A stretch of DNA of 64,000 nt from Mycolicibacterium chitae (GTDB lineage Bacteria; Actinomycetota; Actinomycetes; Mycobacteriales; Mycobacteriaceae), in the NCBI RefSeq assembly GCF_900637205.1, contig NZ_LR134355.1, forward strand, positions 4,340,001-4,404,000, read 5' to 3'. Shown piece by piece: positions 8,396 to 16,672 of this stretch. Each line of letters starts with the position of its first letter. The first letter of the stretch is position 1. Position numbers and translations under genes: made by a program. The notes below the pieces were generated by a model. That model searched no databases, was not told the DNA's origin, and saw nothing but the letters and a program-made list of their open reading frames with translations.

Positions 8396-10681
8396 ATGGC
8401 AGAACTCGACGAGAACACGGGCCACGAGAACACCGGCCACGGTGCCACCGACCACGACGACGGGGGCCCCAGCACCCAGCCGGCCGACATGACGCTGGAC
8501 TCCGCGTCGACCATGCGACCGATGGCCACCCAGGCCATCTTCCGGCCCAACTTCGACGACGACGAGGACGACCTGTACGGCTCCTCGACGGGCACCGAAC
8601 CGCACGACGTCACCCTGGCCACCCGGGCCATCGCGCCGGCGCGGCGCCTCGGCGGTGGCCTGGTCGAGATCCCGCGGGTCCCCGAGATCGACCCGCTGCG
8701 CGCACTGATGACCAATCCGGTGGTCGCGGAGAACAAGCGGTTCTGCTGGAACTGCGGCAAGCCGGTGGGCCGTTCCACCCCGGAGGGCAAGGCGCTCTCG
8801 GAGGGCTGGTGCCCGTACTGCGGCAGCGCCTACTCGTTCCTGCCGCAACTGGGCCCCGGCGACATGGTGGCCGACCAGTACGAGATCAAGGGCTGCATCG
8901 CGCACGGCGGCCTGGGCTGGGTGTATCTGGCCGTCGACCACAATGTCAACGAAAGACCCGTGGTGCTCAAGGGTTTGGTGCATTCCGGGGATGCCGAGGC
9001 CCAGGCCATCGCGATGGCCGAGCGGCAGTTCCTCGCCGAGGTCGTGCACCCGTCGATCGTGAAGATCTTCAACTTCGTCGAGCACCCGGACAGCCACGGC
9101 GATCCGGTGGGCTACATCGTGATGGAGTACGTCGGCGGCACCTCGCTCAAGCAGGGCCGCGAGGACCGGCTGCCGGTGGCCCAGGCGATCGCCTACATGC
9201 TCGAGATCCTGCCCGCGCTGGGCTATCTGCACTCGATCGGGCTGTGCTACAACGATCTCAAGCCCGAGAACATCATGCTCACCGAGGAACAGCTCAAGCT
9301 GATCGACCTCGGCGCGGTCTCGCGGATCAACTCGTTCGGATACCTGTATGGCACACCGGGTTACCAGGCCCCGGAGATCGTGCGGACCGGCCCGACGATC
9401 GCCACCGACATCTACACCGTGGGGCGCACGCTGGCCGCGCTCACACTGCGGCTGCACACCAAGAACGGCCGCTACGTCGACGGGTTGCCCGCCGACGACC
9501 CGGTGCTCGACGAGTACGACAGCTTCGAGCGGGTGCTGCGCCGGGCCATCGACCCCGACCCGCGGCGGCGGTTCGCCACAGCCGACGAGATGTCCGGGCA
9601 GCTGCTCGGCGTGCTGCGCGAGGTCGTGGCCTCCGACACCGGGGTGCCGCGCCCCGGGCTCTCGACGGTGTTCAGCCGGTCGCGCTCGACGTTCGGGGTG
9701 GACCTGCTGGTCTCGCACACCGACGTCTACCTGGACGGAAAACCGCACTCGGAGAAGCTGACCGCCGCCGAGATCGTGACCGCGCTGCCGGTCCCGCTGG
9801 TGGACCGCTCCGACGTGGCCGCCACCGTGCTGTCGGCCAACGTGCTCTCGCAGCCCGTGCAGACCCTGGACTCGCTGCGCGCCGCACGCCACGGCGCGCT
9901 GGACTCGGAGGGCATCGACCTCAGCGAGTCCATCGAGTTGCCGCTGATGGAAATCCGCGCGCTGCTGGACCTCGGCGACGTCGCCAAGGCCACCCGCAAG
10001 CTCGAGGATCTGGCCGAGCGGGTGGGCTGGCAGTGGCGGCTGGTGTGGTTCCGCGCGGTATCGGAGCTGTTGACCGCCGACTACGACTCGGCGACAAAGC
10101 ATTTCACCGAGGTGCTCGACCTGCTGCCGGGTGAGCTGGCCCCCAAGCTCGCGCTGGCCGCGACCGCCGAGCTGTCCGGCAGCACCACCGATCAGGACTT
10201 CTACCGCACCGTGTGGCGCACCGACGACGGCGTCATCGCGGCCGGATTCGGTTTGGCCCGTGCGCAATCGGTGGCCGGCGAGCGCGACGCCGCGATCAAG
10301 ACCCTGGACCAGGTGCCCGCGGCGTCGCGGCACTTCACCACCGCCCGGCTCACCAGCGCGGTGACGCTGCTGTCGGGCCGGTCCATCAGCGAGGTCACCG
10401 AGCAGCAGATCCGCGACGCCGCGCGCCGCGTCGAGGCGCTGCCGGAGACCGAACCGCGGGTGCTGCAGATCCGGGCGCTGGTGCTGGGCACCGCGCTGGA
10501 CTGGATCGTCGACCACGAGGCCGGCACCAACCACATCCTGGGCTTCCCGTTCACGCTGCACGGCCTGCAACTCGGCGTGGAATCCTCGCTGCGGGCCCTG
10601 GCCCGGCAGGCACCGAGCCGCGCGCACCGCTACGCGCTGGTGGACATGGCCAACACGGTGCGGCCCACCAGCACGTTCTAG
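8396..10681 (+). CDS. pknG: serine/threonine protein kinase PknG
   Basis: Soluble Ser/Thr kinase of 761 residues controlling 2-oxoglutarate/glutamate flux through the FHA protein GarA. A disordered acidic N-terminus comes first. A rubredoxin-like metal site follows at about residues 117-142 (CWNCGK and CPYCGS). The kinase domain has the glycine loop AHGGLGWVY, catalytic Lys in VVLKGL, a catalytic loop YNDLKPEN in which the usual HRD is changed, and DLG in place of DFG. That variant is characteristic of PknG. The C-terminal third is TPR-like helical repeats. It closes the glnX-glnH-pknG operon and converges on ackA with a 4-nt overlap. Confidence 0.97.
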   Translation: MAELDENTGHENTGHGATDHDDGGPSTQPADMTLDSASTMRPMATQAIFRPNFDDDEDDLYGSSTGTEPHDVTLATRAIAPARRLGGGLVEIPRVPEIDPLRALMTNPVVAENKRFCWNCGKPVGRSTPEGKALSEGWCPYCGSAYSFLPQLGPGDMVADQYEIKGCIAHGGLGWVYLAVDHNVNERPVVLKGLVHSGDAEAQAIAMAERQFLAEVVHPSIVKIFNFVEHPDSHGDPVGYIVMEYVGGTSLKQGREDRLPVAQAIAYMLEILPALGYLHSIGLCYNDLKPENIMLTEEQLKLIDLGAVSRINSFGYLYGTPGYQAPEIVRTGPTIATDIYTVGRTLAALTLRLHTKNGRYVDGLPADDPVLDEYDSFERVLRRAIDPDPRRRFATADEMSGQLLGVLREVVASDTGVPRPGLSTVFSRSRSTFGVDLLVSHTDVYLDGKPHSEKLTAAEIVTALPVPLVDRSDVAATVLSANVLSQPVQTLDSLRAARHGALDSEGIDLSESIELPLMEIRALLDLGDVAKATRKLEDLAERVGWQWRLVWFRAVSELLTADYDSATKHFTEVLDLLPGELAPKLALAATAELSGSTTDQDFYRTVWRTDDGVIAAGFGLARAQSVAGERDAAIKTLDQVPAASRHFTTARLTSAVTLLSGRSISEVTEQQIRDAARRVEALPETEPRVLQIRALVLGTALDWIVDHEAGTNHILGFPFTLHGLQLGVESSLRALARQAPSRAHRYALVDMANTVRPTSTF

Positions 10682-11880
10682 CCCAGCACAGCCACGCAGG
10701 CCCGCGCGATCGCGAGTTCCTCGTCGGTGGGGATGACCAGCACCGTGGTCGGCGAGTTGTCCGCGGAGATCACCCGCGCGCCCCGCGACGGGCTCTCGTT
10801 GAGGTGCTCGTCGATCTCCACCCCCAGCGGGGCCAGGCCGGTCAGCGCGTCGCGGCGCACCTTGGCGTCGTTCTCCCCGACACCGGCGGTGAACGTGATG
10901 ACGTGGGTGTCGCCCAGGACCGCCAGGTAGGCGCCGATGTACTTGCGCAGCCGGTGGATATAGACGTCGTAGGCCAGCCGGGCGTGGCCGGCCTCGGGTT
11001 CGGAGCCGCCCTCGATCAGCCGGTGCAGCTCGCGAAAGTCGTTGTCGCCGCCCAATCCGAACACCCCGGAGCGCCGGTTGAGCATCGCCTCGATGTCCTC
11101 GACGGCCATCTTCGCGGTGCGGGCCAGGTAGAACACGATGCCCGGATCGACGTCACCGCTGCGGGTGCCCATCACCAGGCCCTCCATCGGGGTCAGGCCC
11201 ATCGAGGTGTCCACCGGGCGGCCGCCGGCGATCGCCGAGGCCGAGGCGCCGTTACCCAGGTGCAGCACAATCTGATTGAGCTGATCCAGCGGGCGGTCCA
11301 GGAACTCGGCGGCCTGTTCGCTGACGTACTGGTGCGAGGTGCCGTGGAAGCCGTAGCGCCGGATGCGCCACTGCTCGGCCAACTCGCGGTCCATGGCGTA
11401 GGTGGCGGCCGCGGCGGGCAGGTCGTGGAAGAACGCGGTGTCGAACACCGCGATGTGCGGCAGGTCCGGCAACATCCGGCGGGCCACCTCGACGCCGATC
11501 ACCGCGGGCGGATTGTGCAGCGGCGCGAGCGGTGCCAGCTCCCGGGCCTTGGCCACCACCGCGTCGTCGATCACCGTCGGCCGGTACAGGTCCCGGCCGC
11601 CGTGCACCAGGCGGTGACCGACCGCGACCAAGCCGACGGTCTCCAGGTTGCCGCCGGCCTCGTCGAACAGCTCGAAGGTCAGGCGCAGCGCGGCGTCGTG
11701 GTCGGCCACCGCGCACTCGCGGTCCACCGTGCGGTCGCCGAACTGCACCTTCGCGATCGACTCGCGCTCGCCGATCCGCTCCACGAGGCCGTCGGCGATC
11801 TCGACGCCGCTATCCGGTTGCACCAGGCTGAATTTCATCGACGACGAGCCGGAGTTGATCACCAGAACCGTCCGGTTCAT
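10678..11880 (-). CDS. ackA: acetate kinase AckA
   Basis: Interconverts acetate plus ATP and acetyl phosphate. 400 residues, normal length. N-terminal phosphate-binding motif VLVINSGSSSMKF. Further family motifs are VGHRLVHGG, AVFDTAFFHDLP (catalytic Asp), GFHGTSHQYV, LGNGASASAI, MGLTPMEGL and FTAGVGEN. It begins 3 nt after the pta stop, forming the fgd1-pta-ackA run. This couples acetyl-CoA to acetate with ATP formation, or works in reverse for acetate assimilation. Confidence 0.97.
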   Translation of the reverse strand: MNRTVLVINSGSSSMKFSLVQPDSGVEIADGLVERIGERESIAKVQFGDRTVDRECAVADHDAALRLTFELFDEAGGNLETVGLVAVGHRLVHGGRDLYRPTVIDDAVVAKARELAPLAPLHNPPAVIGVEVARRMLPDLPHIAVFDTAFFHDLPAAAATYAMDRELAEQWRIRRYGFHGTSHQYVSEQAAEFLDRPLDQLNQIVLHLGNGASASAIAGGRPVDTSMGLTPMEGLVMGTRSGDVDPGIVFYLARTAKMAVEDIEAMLNRRSGVFGLGGDNDFRELHRLIEGGSEPEAGHARLAYDVYIHRLRKYIGAYLAVLGDTHVITFTAGVGENDAKVRRDALTGLAPLGVEIDEHLNESPSRGARVISADNSPTTVLVIPTDEELAIARACVAVLG

Positions 11881-11883
11881 TGC

Positions 11884-13965
11884 TTATTCTCCCTGCGCCT
11901 GGATCGCGGTGATGGCCACCGTGTTGACGATGTCCTCGACCAGCGCACCGCGCGAGAGGTCGTTGACGGGCTGGTTCAGGCCCTGCAGCACGGGGCCGAT
12001 CGCGATGGCGCCGGCGCTGCGCTGCACGGCCTTGTAGGTGTTGTTGCCGGTGTTGAGGTCCGGGAAGATCAGCACCGTCGCGCGGCCGGCGACCTGCGAG
12101 TCCGGCATCTTGGTGGCGGCCACCGAAGGCTCGACGGCCGCGTCGTACTGGATGGGCCCCTCGACCAGCAGCTCGGGGGCCCGCTCCCGGACCAATTCCG
12201 TCGCGGTCCTGACCTTCTCGACATCCGCGCCGGCCCCGGAGCTGCCCGTGGAGTAGGACAGCATGGCCACCCGCGGCTCGATGCCGAACTGCGCGGCGGT
12301 GCGCGCCGAGCTGATCGCGATGTCGGCGAGCTGTTCGGCGGTCGGATCCGGCACGATCGCGCAGTCGCCGTAGGCCAGCACCCGGTCGGACAGACACATC
12401 AGGAAGATGCTCGAGACCGTGGAGATCCCCGGCGAGGTCCGGACGATCTCGAGGGCGGGCCGGACGGTGTGGGCGGTGGTGTGGGTGGCCCCGGACACCA
12501 TGCCGTCGACGATGTCGTTGTGCACCAGCATGGTGCCGAAATACGACACGTCGGCGATGATCTCGCGGGCCTGCTCCACCGTGACGCCCTTGTGCTTGCG
12601 CAACTGGGCGTACTGCTCGGCGAACTGATCGCACAGCTCGCTGGTCTTCGGGTTCAGCACCGTGGCCTCGGCCAGGTCCACGCCGAGTTCGGCGGCGCGC
12701 AACCGGATCTGGGCGTCGTCCCCGAGGATCGTCAGGTCGGCGACCCCGCGCCGCAGCAGCCGCCCGGCCGCGCGCAGGATCCGGTCGTCCTCCCCCTCGG
12801 GCAACACGATGCGCTTGCGGTCCGCGCGGGCCCGCTCCACCAGGCCGTGCTCGAACATCTGCGGCGTGGTGACGTCCGGGATCGGGATGGCCAACTGGTC
12901 GAGCATGTCCTGGACGTCGACGTGCTGGTTGATCAGCTCGATCGCGGTGTCGATCTTGCGCTGCGAGCCCACCGTCACCCGGCCCCGGGTGGCCGCCACC
13001 GCGCTGGCGGTGTCGAAGGTGCCCAGATCGGTGGCGATGATCGGCAGCCGCGACCCCAGGCCGTCGACCAGCGCGGCGATCGACGGGTGCAACCGGAGGC
13101 CGCCGTTGAGGATCATCGTCGACAGCGACGGAAACCCTTCGGCCGCATGGGCACTCATCAGCGCCAGCACAACGTCGGAGCGATCGCCCGGGGTGATCAC
13201 GGCCTGGTCGTCGCGCAGCCGCTCCAGCACGTGGTCGGCGGTCATCCCGGCCACCATGACCGAGAGCACCTCGCGCCCGAGCAACTCCTCGTCGCCCTTG
13301 ATCAGGGTGCCGCCCACCGCGTCGCGCAACTCGGCGACCGAGGGCGCCACCAGCAGCGGCTCCTCCGGCAGCACATAGGACTTGGGGTCGAAGCCGTCGA
13401 GTGCGGCGGTCACCGCGTCGAGTTGGTCCGGTTCGCAGCGGTTGGCGACGATGGCGGCAGTGTGCGCGTACTGGCCGGAGATATCGGCCAGGCACACGGC
13501 CACCGCCTGGGCGACCTCCTGCGGGGTGCGGCCCTTGGCGCGCACCGCCAGCACCACCGGCGCACCGAGGTTGGCCGCGATCCGCGCGTTCATCTCCAGC
13601 TCGCTGGGGGTGGCCACATCGGTGTAGTCGCTGCCGATGATCACCACCGCGTCGCAGCGCTGGGCCACGGCGTGGAAGCGGTCGACGATCGCGACGATGG
13701 CGGCGTCGGGATCGTCGTGCACCTGCTGATAGGTCACGCCGACGCAGTCCTCGTAGCTCAGGCCGGCGGTGGTGCGGGCCAGCAGCAGTTCGAGGATGTA
13801 GTCGCGGGCCTCACCCTCCCGCACGATCGGCCGGAACACCCCGACCCGCGGGACGGTGGCCGCCAGCCGCTGCAGGATGCCCAGCGCGATGGTCGACTTG
13901 CCGGTGTCCCCCTCCGGCGAGGCGATGTAGATGCCGGACACGCCGCCGTTGTCGCCGTTGCTCAC
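11884..13965 (-). CDS. pta: phosphate acetyltransferase Pta (long form)
   Basis: Converts acetyl-CoA and phosphate to acetyl phosphate. The 693-residue long form has an N-terminal P-loop BioD-like domain (YIASPEGDTGKSTIALGI), a middle DRTGG-type regulatory segment and the C-terminal PTA_PTB catalytic domain (RIVLPEGEDDRILRAA, GMVSGATHTTAHTVRPALEI, and the FPDLNTGNNTYKAVQR region). Start GTG 13965 was chosen because the conserved fold begins a few residues later. The longer open frame would run into fgd1. It starts 4 nt after the fgd1 stop. Confidence 0.95.
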   Translation of the reverse strand: MSNGDNGGVSGIYIASPEGDTGKSTIALGILQRLAATVPRVGVFRPIVREGEARDYILELLLARTTAGLSYEDCVGVTYQQVHDDPDAAIVAIVDRFHAVAQRCDAVVIIGSDYTDVATPSELEMNARIAANLGAPVVLAVRAKGRTPQEVAQAVAVCLADISGQYAHTAAIVANRCEPDQLDAVTAALDGFDPKSYVLPEEPLLVAPSVAELRDAVGGTLIKGDEELLGREVLSVMVAGMTADHVLERLRDDQAVITPGDRSDVVLALMSAHAAEGFPSLSTMILNGGLRLHPSIAALVDGLGSRLPIIATDLGTFDTASAVAATRGRVTVGSQRKIDTAIELINQHVDVQDMLDQLAIPIPDVTTPQMFEHGLVERARADRKRIVLPEGEDDRILRAAGRLLRRGVADLTILGDDAQIRLRAAELGVDLAEATVLNPKTSELCDQFAEQYAQLRKHKGVTVEQAREIIADVSYFGTMLVHNDIVDGMVSGATHTTAHTVRPALEIVRTSPGISTVSSIFLMCLSDRVLAYGDCAIVPDPTAEQLADIAISSARTAAQFGIEPRVAMLSYSTGSSGAGADVEKVRTATELVRERAPELLVEGPIQYDAAVEPSVAATKMPDSQVAGRATVLIFPDLNTGNNTYKAVQRSAGAIAIGPVLQGLNQPVNDLSRGALVEDIVNTVAITAIQAQGE

Positions 13966-13969
13966 GGGG

Positions 13970-14992
13970 CTATCCGAGCTTGCGCAGCCGGGGTTCCAGG
14001 TCGCGCTGGAACAGTTCGAGGAAACGCCGCTGATCGTGGCCCGGCGCGTGGAACACCAGGTGGTTGAGGCCCCAGTCGACATAGTCGGAGACCTTGGCCA
14101 CCGCCTCGTCGGGATCCGAGGCGACGATCCAGCGCTTGGCGACCTGCTCGATGGGCAGCGCGTCGGCGGCCTTCTCCATCTCGATCGGGTCGTCGATCGA
14201 ATGCTTCTGCTCGGCGGTCAACGACAGCGGCGCCCAGAACCGGGTGTTCTCCAGCGCCTTCTCCGGATCGGTGTCATACGAGATCTTGATCTCGATCATC
14301 CGGTCGATGCTCTCCGGATCGCGCTCGGCGAGCTGCGCGCCCTCGCGCACCGCCGGGATCAGCTTGTCCTGGTAGAGCTCTGCGCCCTTGCCCGAGGTGC
14401 AGATGAAGCCGTCGCCGGCCCGGCCCGCGTACTTGGCGACCACCGGCCCGCCGGCGGCGATGTAGATCGGCACCCCGTCGTCGGGCACGTCGTAGATCGA
14501 GGCCCCCCTGGTCTGGTAGTACTCCCCGTCGAAGTCCACCCGATCCCCGAGCCACAGCTCGCGCATCAGGCGCACCGACTCGCGCAACCGCGCGAAGCGT
14601 TCCTTGAACTCCGGCCACTCGCCGGCGTAGCCGGTGGCGATCTCGTTGAGCGCCTCGCCGGTGCCCACACCGAGGAACACCCGGCCCGGGTACAGGCACG
14701 CCATCGTGGCGAACGCCTGCGCGATCACCGCCGGGTTGTACCGGAACGTCGGGGTCAACACCGACGTGCCCAGCTGCAGGCGCTGGGTGCGCTCCCCCAC
14801 TGCCGTCAACCAGGCCAGCGAGAACGGCGCGTGCCCGCCCTCGTGCCGCCACGGTTGGAAGTGGTCGCTGACCGTCGCGCTGTCCATCCCGTGCGCCTCG
14901 GCCAGCACCGCCAGCTCCACCAACTCGCGCGGCGCGAACTGCTCCGCCGACGCCTTGTAACCCAGCTTCAGTTCACGTTTGAGTTCAGCCAC
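13970..14992 (-). CDS. fgd1: F420-dependent glucose-6-phosphate dehydrogenase Fgd
   Basis: Reduces coenzyme F420 with glucose 6-phosphate. This is the main entry of electrons to the F420 pool in mycobacteria. It has 340 residues in the luciferase-like (LLM) TIM-barrel fold. It begins MAELKRELKLGYKASAEQF. SATVSDHFQPW (Asp/His near F420), LGTSVLTPTFRYNPAVIAQAFATM, and VFLGVGTGEALNEIATGY (catalytic Glu) are all present. Placement directly upstream of pta-ackA matches M. tuberculosis. It is divergent from the MBL-fold gene at 15030. Confidence 0.96.
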   Translation of the reverse strand: MAELKRELKLGYKASAEQFAPRELVELAVLAEAHGMDSATVSDHFQPWRHEGGHAPFSLAWLTAVGERTQRLQLGTSVLTPTFRYNPAVIAQAFATMACLYPGRVFLGVGTGEALNEIATGYAGEWPEFKERFARLRESVRLMRELWLGDRVDFDGEYYQTRGASIYDVPDDGVPIYIAAGGPVVAKYAGRAGDGFICTSGKGAELYQDKLIPAVREGAQLAERDPESIDRMIEIKISYDTDPEKALENTRFWAPLSLTAEQKHSIDDPIEMEKAADALPIEQVAKRWIVASDPDEAVAKVSDYVDWGLNHLVFHAPGHDQRRFLELFQRDLEPRLRKLG

Positions 14993-15016
14993 GCCTCCTT
15001 TTCTACCCGTAGGACT

Positions 15017-15022
15017 TAAACT
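15017..15022 (+). promoter_or_regulatory. candidate -10 box (TAAACT) for a leaderless MBL-fold gene
   Basis: TAAACT fits TANNNT and ends exactly 7 nt before the ATG at 15030, so transcription would start on the start codon. This is the reason for preferring 15030 over the upstream in-frame start at 14979, which would overlap fgd1. Confidence 0.45.
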
Positions 15023-15029
15023 CTGGGAG

Positions 15030-15782
15030 ATGGCACCTGCTTCGGGGGAGTTGGTCGCGGTTTCCGACCTCGTCCACGTGGCCCAGACCGACCTGGTGAA
15101 CTGGGTCCTGATCGCCGGTGCCGACGGGGTGGTGCTGATCGACGCGGGATTCCCCGGTCAGCGCGGCGAGGTGTTGGCGTCCCTGCGCCAGCTCGGATAT
15201 CACGCGGCCGACGTGACGGCAATCCTGTTGACCCACGCCCACATTGACCATCTGGGCACCGCGATCTGGTTCGCCGCCGAATACGGCACCCCGGTGTATT
15301 GCCACGCCGACGAGATCGGCCACACCCAGCGGGACCACCTCGAGCAGGCGTCGGTGGCCGCGCTGGCGATGCACGCGTGGCACCCGCGCTGGCTGACGTG
15401 GGCGGTGCGGATCCTCGGCAAAGGCGCGCTGATCCGGGCCGGGATCCCGTCGGCGCGGGTGTTCACCGAGGACGTCGGCGCAACCCTGCCCGGCCGTCCG
15501 ATCGCGATCCCCACGCCCGGACACACCGGCGGCCACTGCTCGTATCTGGTCGACGGCCTGCTGGTTTCCGGGGATGCGCTGGTCACCGGACATCCCACCT
15601 CGGGGCGGCGCGGCCCGCAGTTGCTGCCGTCGGTGTTCAACCACGACGAGGCCGCCTGCCGGCGCAGCCTGGACGCGCTGGCCATGCTCGAGACCGATGT
15701 GCTGATCCCCGGCCACGGCGACGTCTGGCACGGTCCCATCCGCGAACTGACCGGCCGGGCGGCGCTGGCCGGCAAAACTTGA
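15030..15782 (+). CDS. metallo-beta-lactamase-fold hydrolase (Rv0406c type)
   Basis: Zinc hydrolase of 250 residues. The HxHxDH motif is intact (THAHIDHLG), followed by PTPGHTGGHCS (metal His), VSGDALVTG (bridging Asp) and PGHGDVW (C-terminal His). The family includes glyoxalase-II-like thioesterases, lactonases and other esterases; nothing visible narrows the substrate. No signal peptide. It is divergent from fgd1, as its M. tuberculosis counterpart Rv0406c is, and is followed after 20 nt by an SDR on the same strand. Confidence 0.88.
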   Translation: MAPASGELVAVSDLVHVAQTDLVNWVLIAGADGVVLIDAGFPGQRGEVLASLRQLGYHAADVTAILLTHAHIDHLGTAIWFAAEYGTPVYCHADEIGHTQRDHLEQASVAALAMHAWHPRWLTWAVRILGKGALIRAGIPSARVFTEDVGATLPGRPIAIPTPGHTGGHCSYLVDGLLVSGDALVTGHPTSGRRGPQLLPSVFNHDEAACRRSLDALAMLETDVLIPGHGDVWHGPIRELTGRAALAGKT

Positions 15783-15802
15783 CACGTGTAAAGTTTCGCG
15801 CC

Positions 15803-16672
15803 ATGGACAACATCCGGGGCAAGAACATCGTCATCACCGGGGCCGCCCGCGGAATCGGCTTCGCCACCGCCAAGGCCCTGCTGGCCCGCGGCGCGCGGGT
15901 CGTCATCGGCGACCGCGACGTCGCGGTGCTGGACACCGCCGTCACCGAGTTGCTGCGGTTCGGGCAGGTCACCGGCTATCCGGTGGACGTCACCGACGCC
16001 GAGTCGTTCGAGGTCTTCCTGGACAAGGCGCGCGCCGACGGCACCGGTCAGATCGATGTGTTGATCAATAACGCGGGCGTGATGCCGGTCGGGCCGTTCC
16101 TCGAGCAGACCGAGCAGGCCATCCGCACCTCGATCGAGGTCAACTTCTACGGCGTACTGACCGGCTGCCGGCTGGTGCTGCCGGAGATGGTCAAGCGCCG
16201 CAGCGGCCACATCGTCAACATCTCGTCGCTGTCGGGCATGATCGCCGTGCCCGGCCAGGTGGTCTACGCCGGCACCAAGTTCGCGGTGGTCGGCCTGTCC
16301 ACCGCCATGGCCGACGAATTCGCACCGCAGGGCGTCAACGTCAGCGTCGTGCTGCCCACCTTCACCAACACCGAGCTGATCACCGGCACCAAGACGTCGG
16401 CCGCGCAGAAGCCCGTGCAGCCGGAGGACATCGCCGCCGGCGTGGTCAAGGTGCTCGACAAGCCGGCCATCACGCACCTGTCGGTGCCCGGGCCGCTGCG
16501 CGCCGTCAGCACCGTCACCCAGCTGCTCCCGCCCAAGGCGCGGCGCTGGCTCTCGCACAAGCTCGGCAACGACACCGTGTTCCTGAACTTCGACACCAAG
16601 ACCCGCTCGGCCTACGAGGAGCGCGCCCAGAGCTCGACGGGTGTCGAGGAGAGGAAGCCCGACCAGGGTTAA
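15803..16672 (+). CDS. short-chain dehydrogenase/reductase
   Basis: NAD(P)-dependent oxidoreductase of 289 residues. Cofactor fingerprint TGAARGIG, structural NNAGVMPVG, catalytic Ser in NISSLSG and the YAGTK active-site motif are all intact. A basic residue after the fingerprint is not obvious and GDRD follows beta-2, suggesting NAD(H). The C-terminal extension of about 40 residues carries basic and hydrophobic stretches. The ATG at 15803 lies 8 nt after a TAAAGT box, so a leaderless start is possible. Substrate unknown. Its stop overlaps the stop of the convergent LuxR-type regulator by 2 nt. Confidence 0.88.
   Translation: MDNIRGKNIVITGAARGIGFATAKALLARGARVVIGDRDVAVLDTAVTELLRFGQVTGYPVDVTDAESFEVFLDKARADGTGQIDVLINNAGVMPVGPFLEQTEQAIRTSIEVNFYGVLTGCRLVLPEMVKRRSGHIVNISSLSGMIAVPGQVVYAGTKFAVVGLSTAMADEFAPQGVNVSVVLPTFTNTELITGTKTSAAQKPVQPEDIAAGVVKVLDKPAITHLSVPGPLRAVSTVTQLLPPKARRWLSHKLGNDTVFLNFDTKTRSAYEERAQSSTGVEERKPDQG

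Noticed and set aside
10213..14067. Very long open frame of 1284 codons on the plus strand
   Set aside because: It lies antisense to ackA and pta and in another frame of pknG. Its composition is the Arg/Gly/His-rich pattern of GC-skewed shadow frames and it has no recognisable domains.
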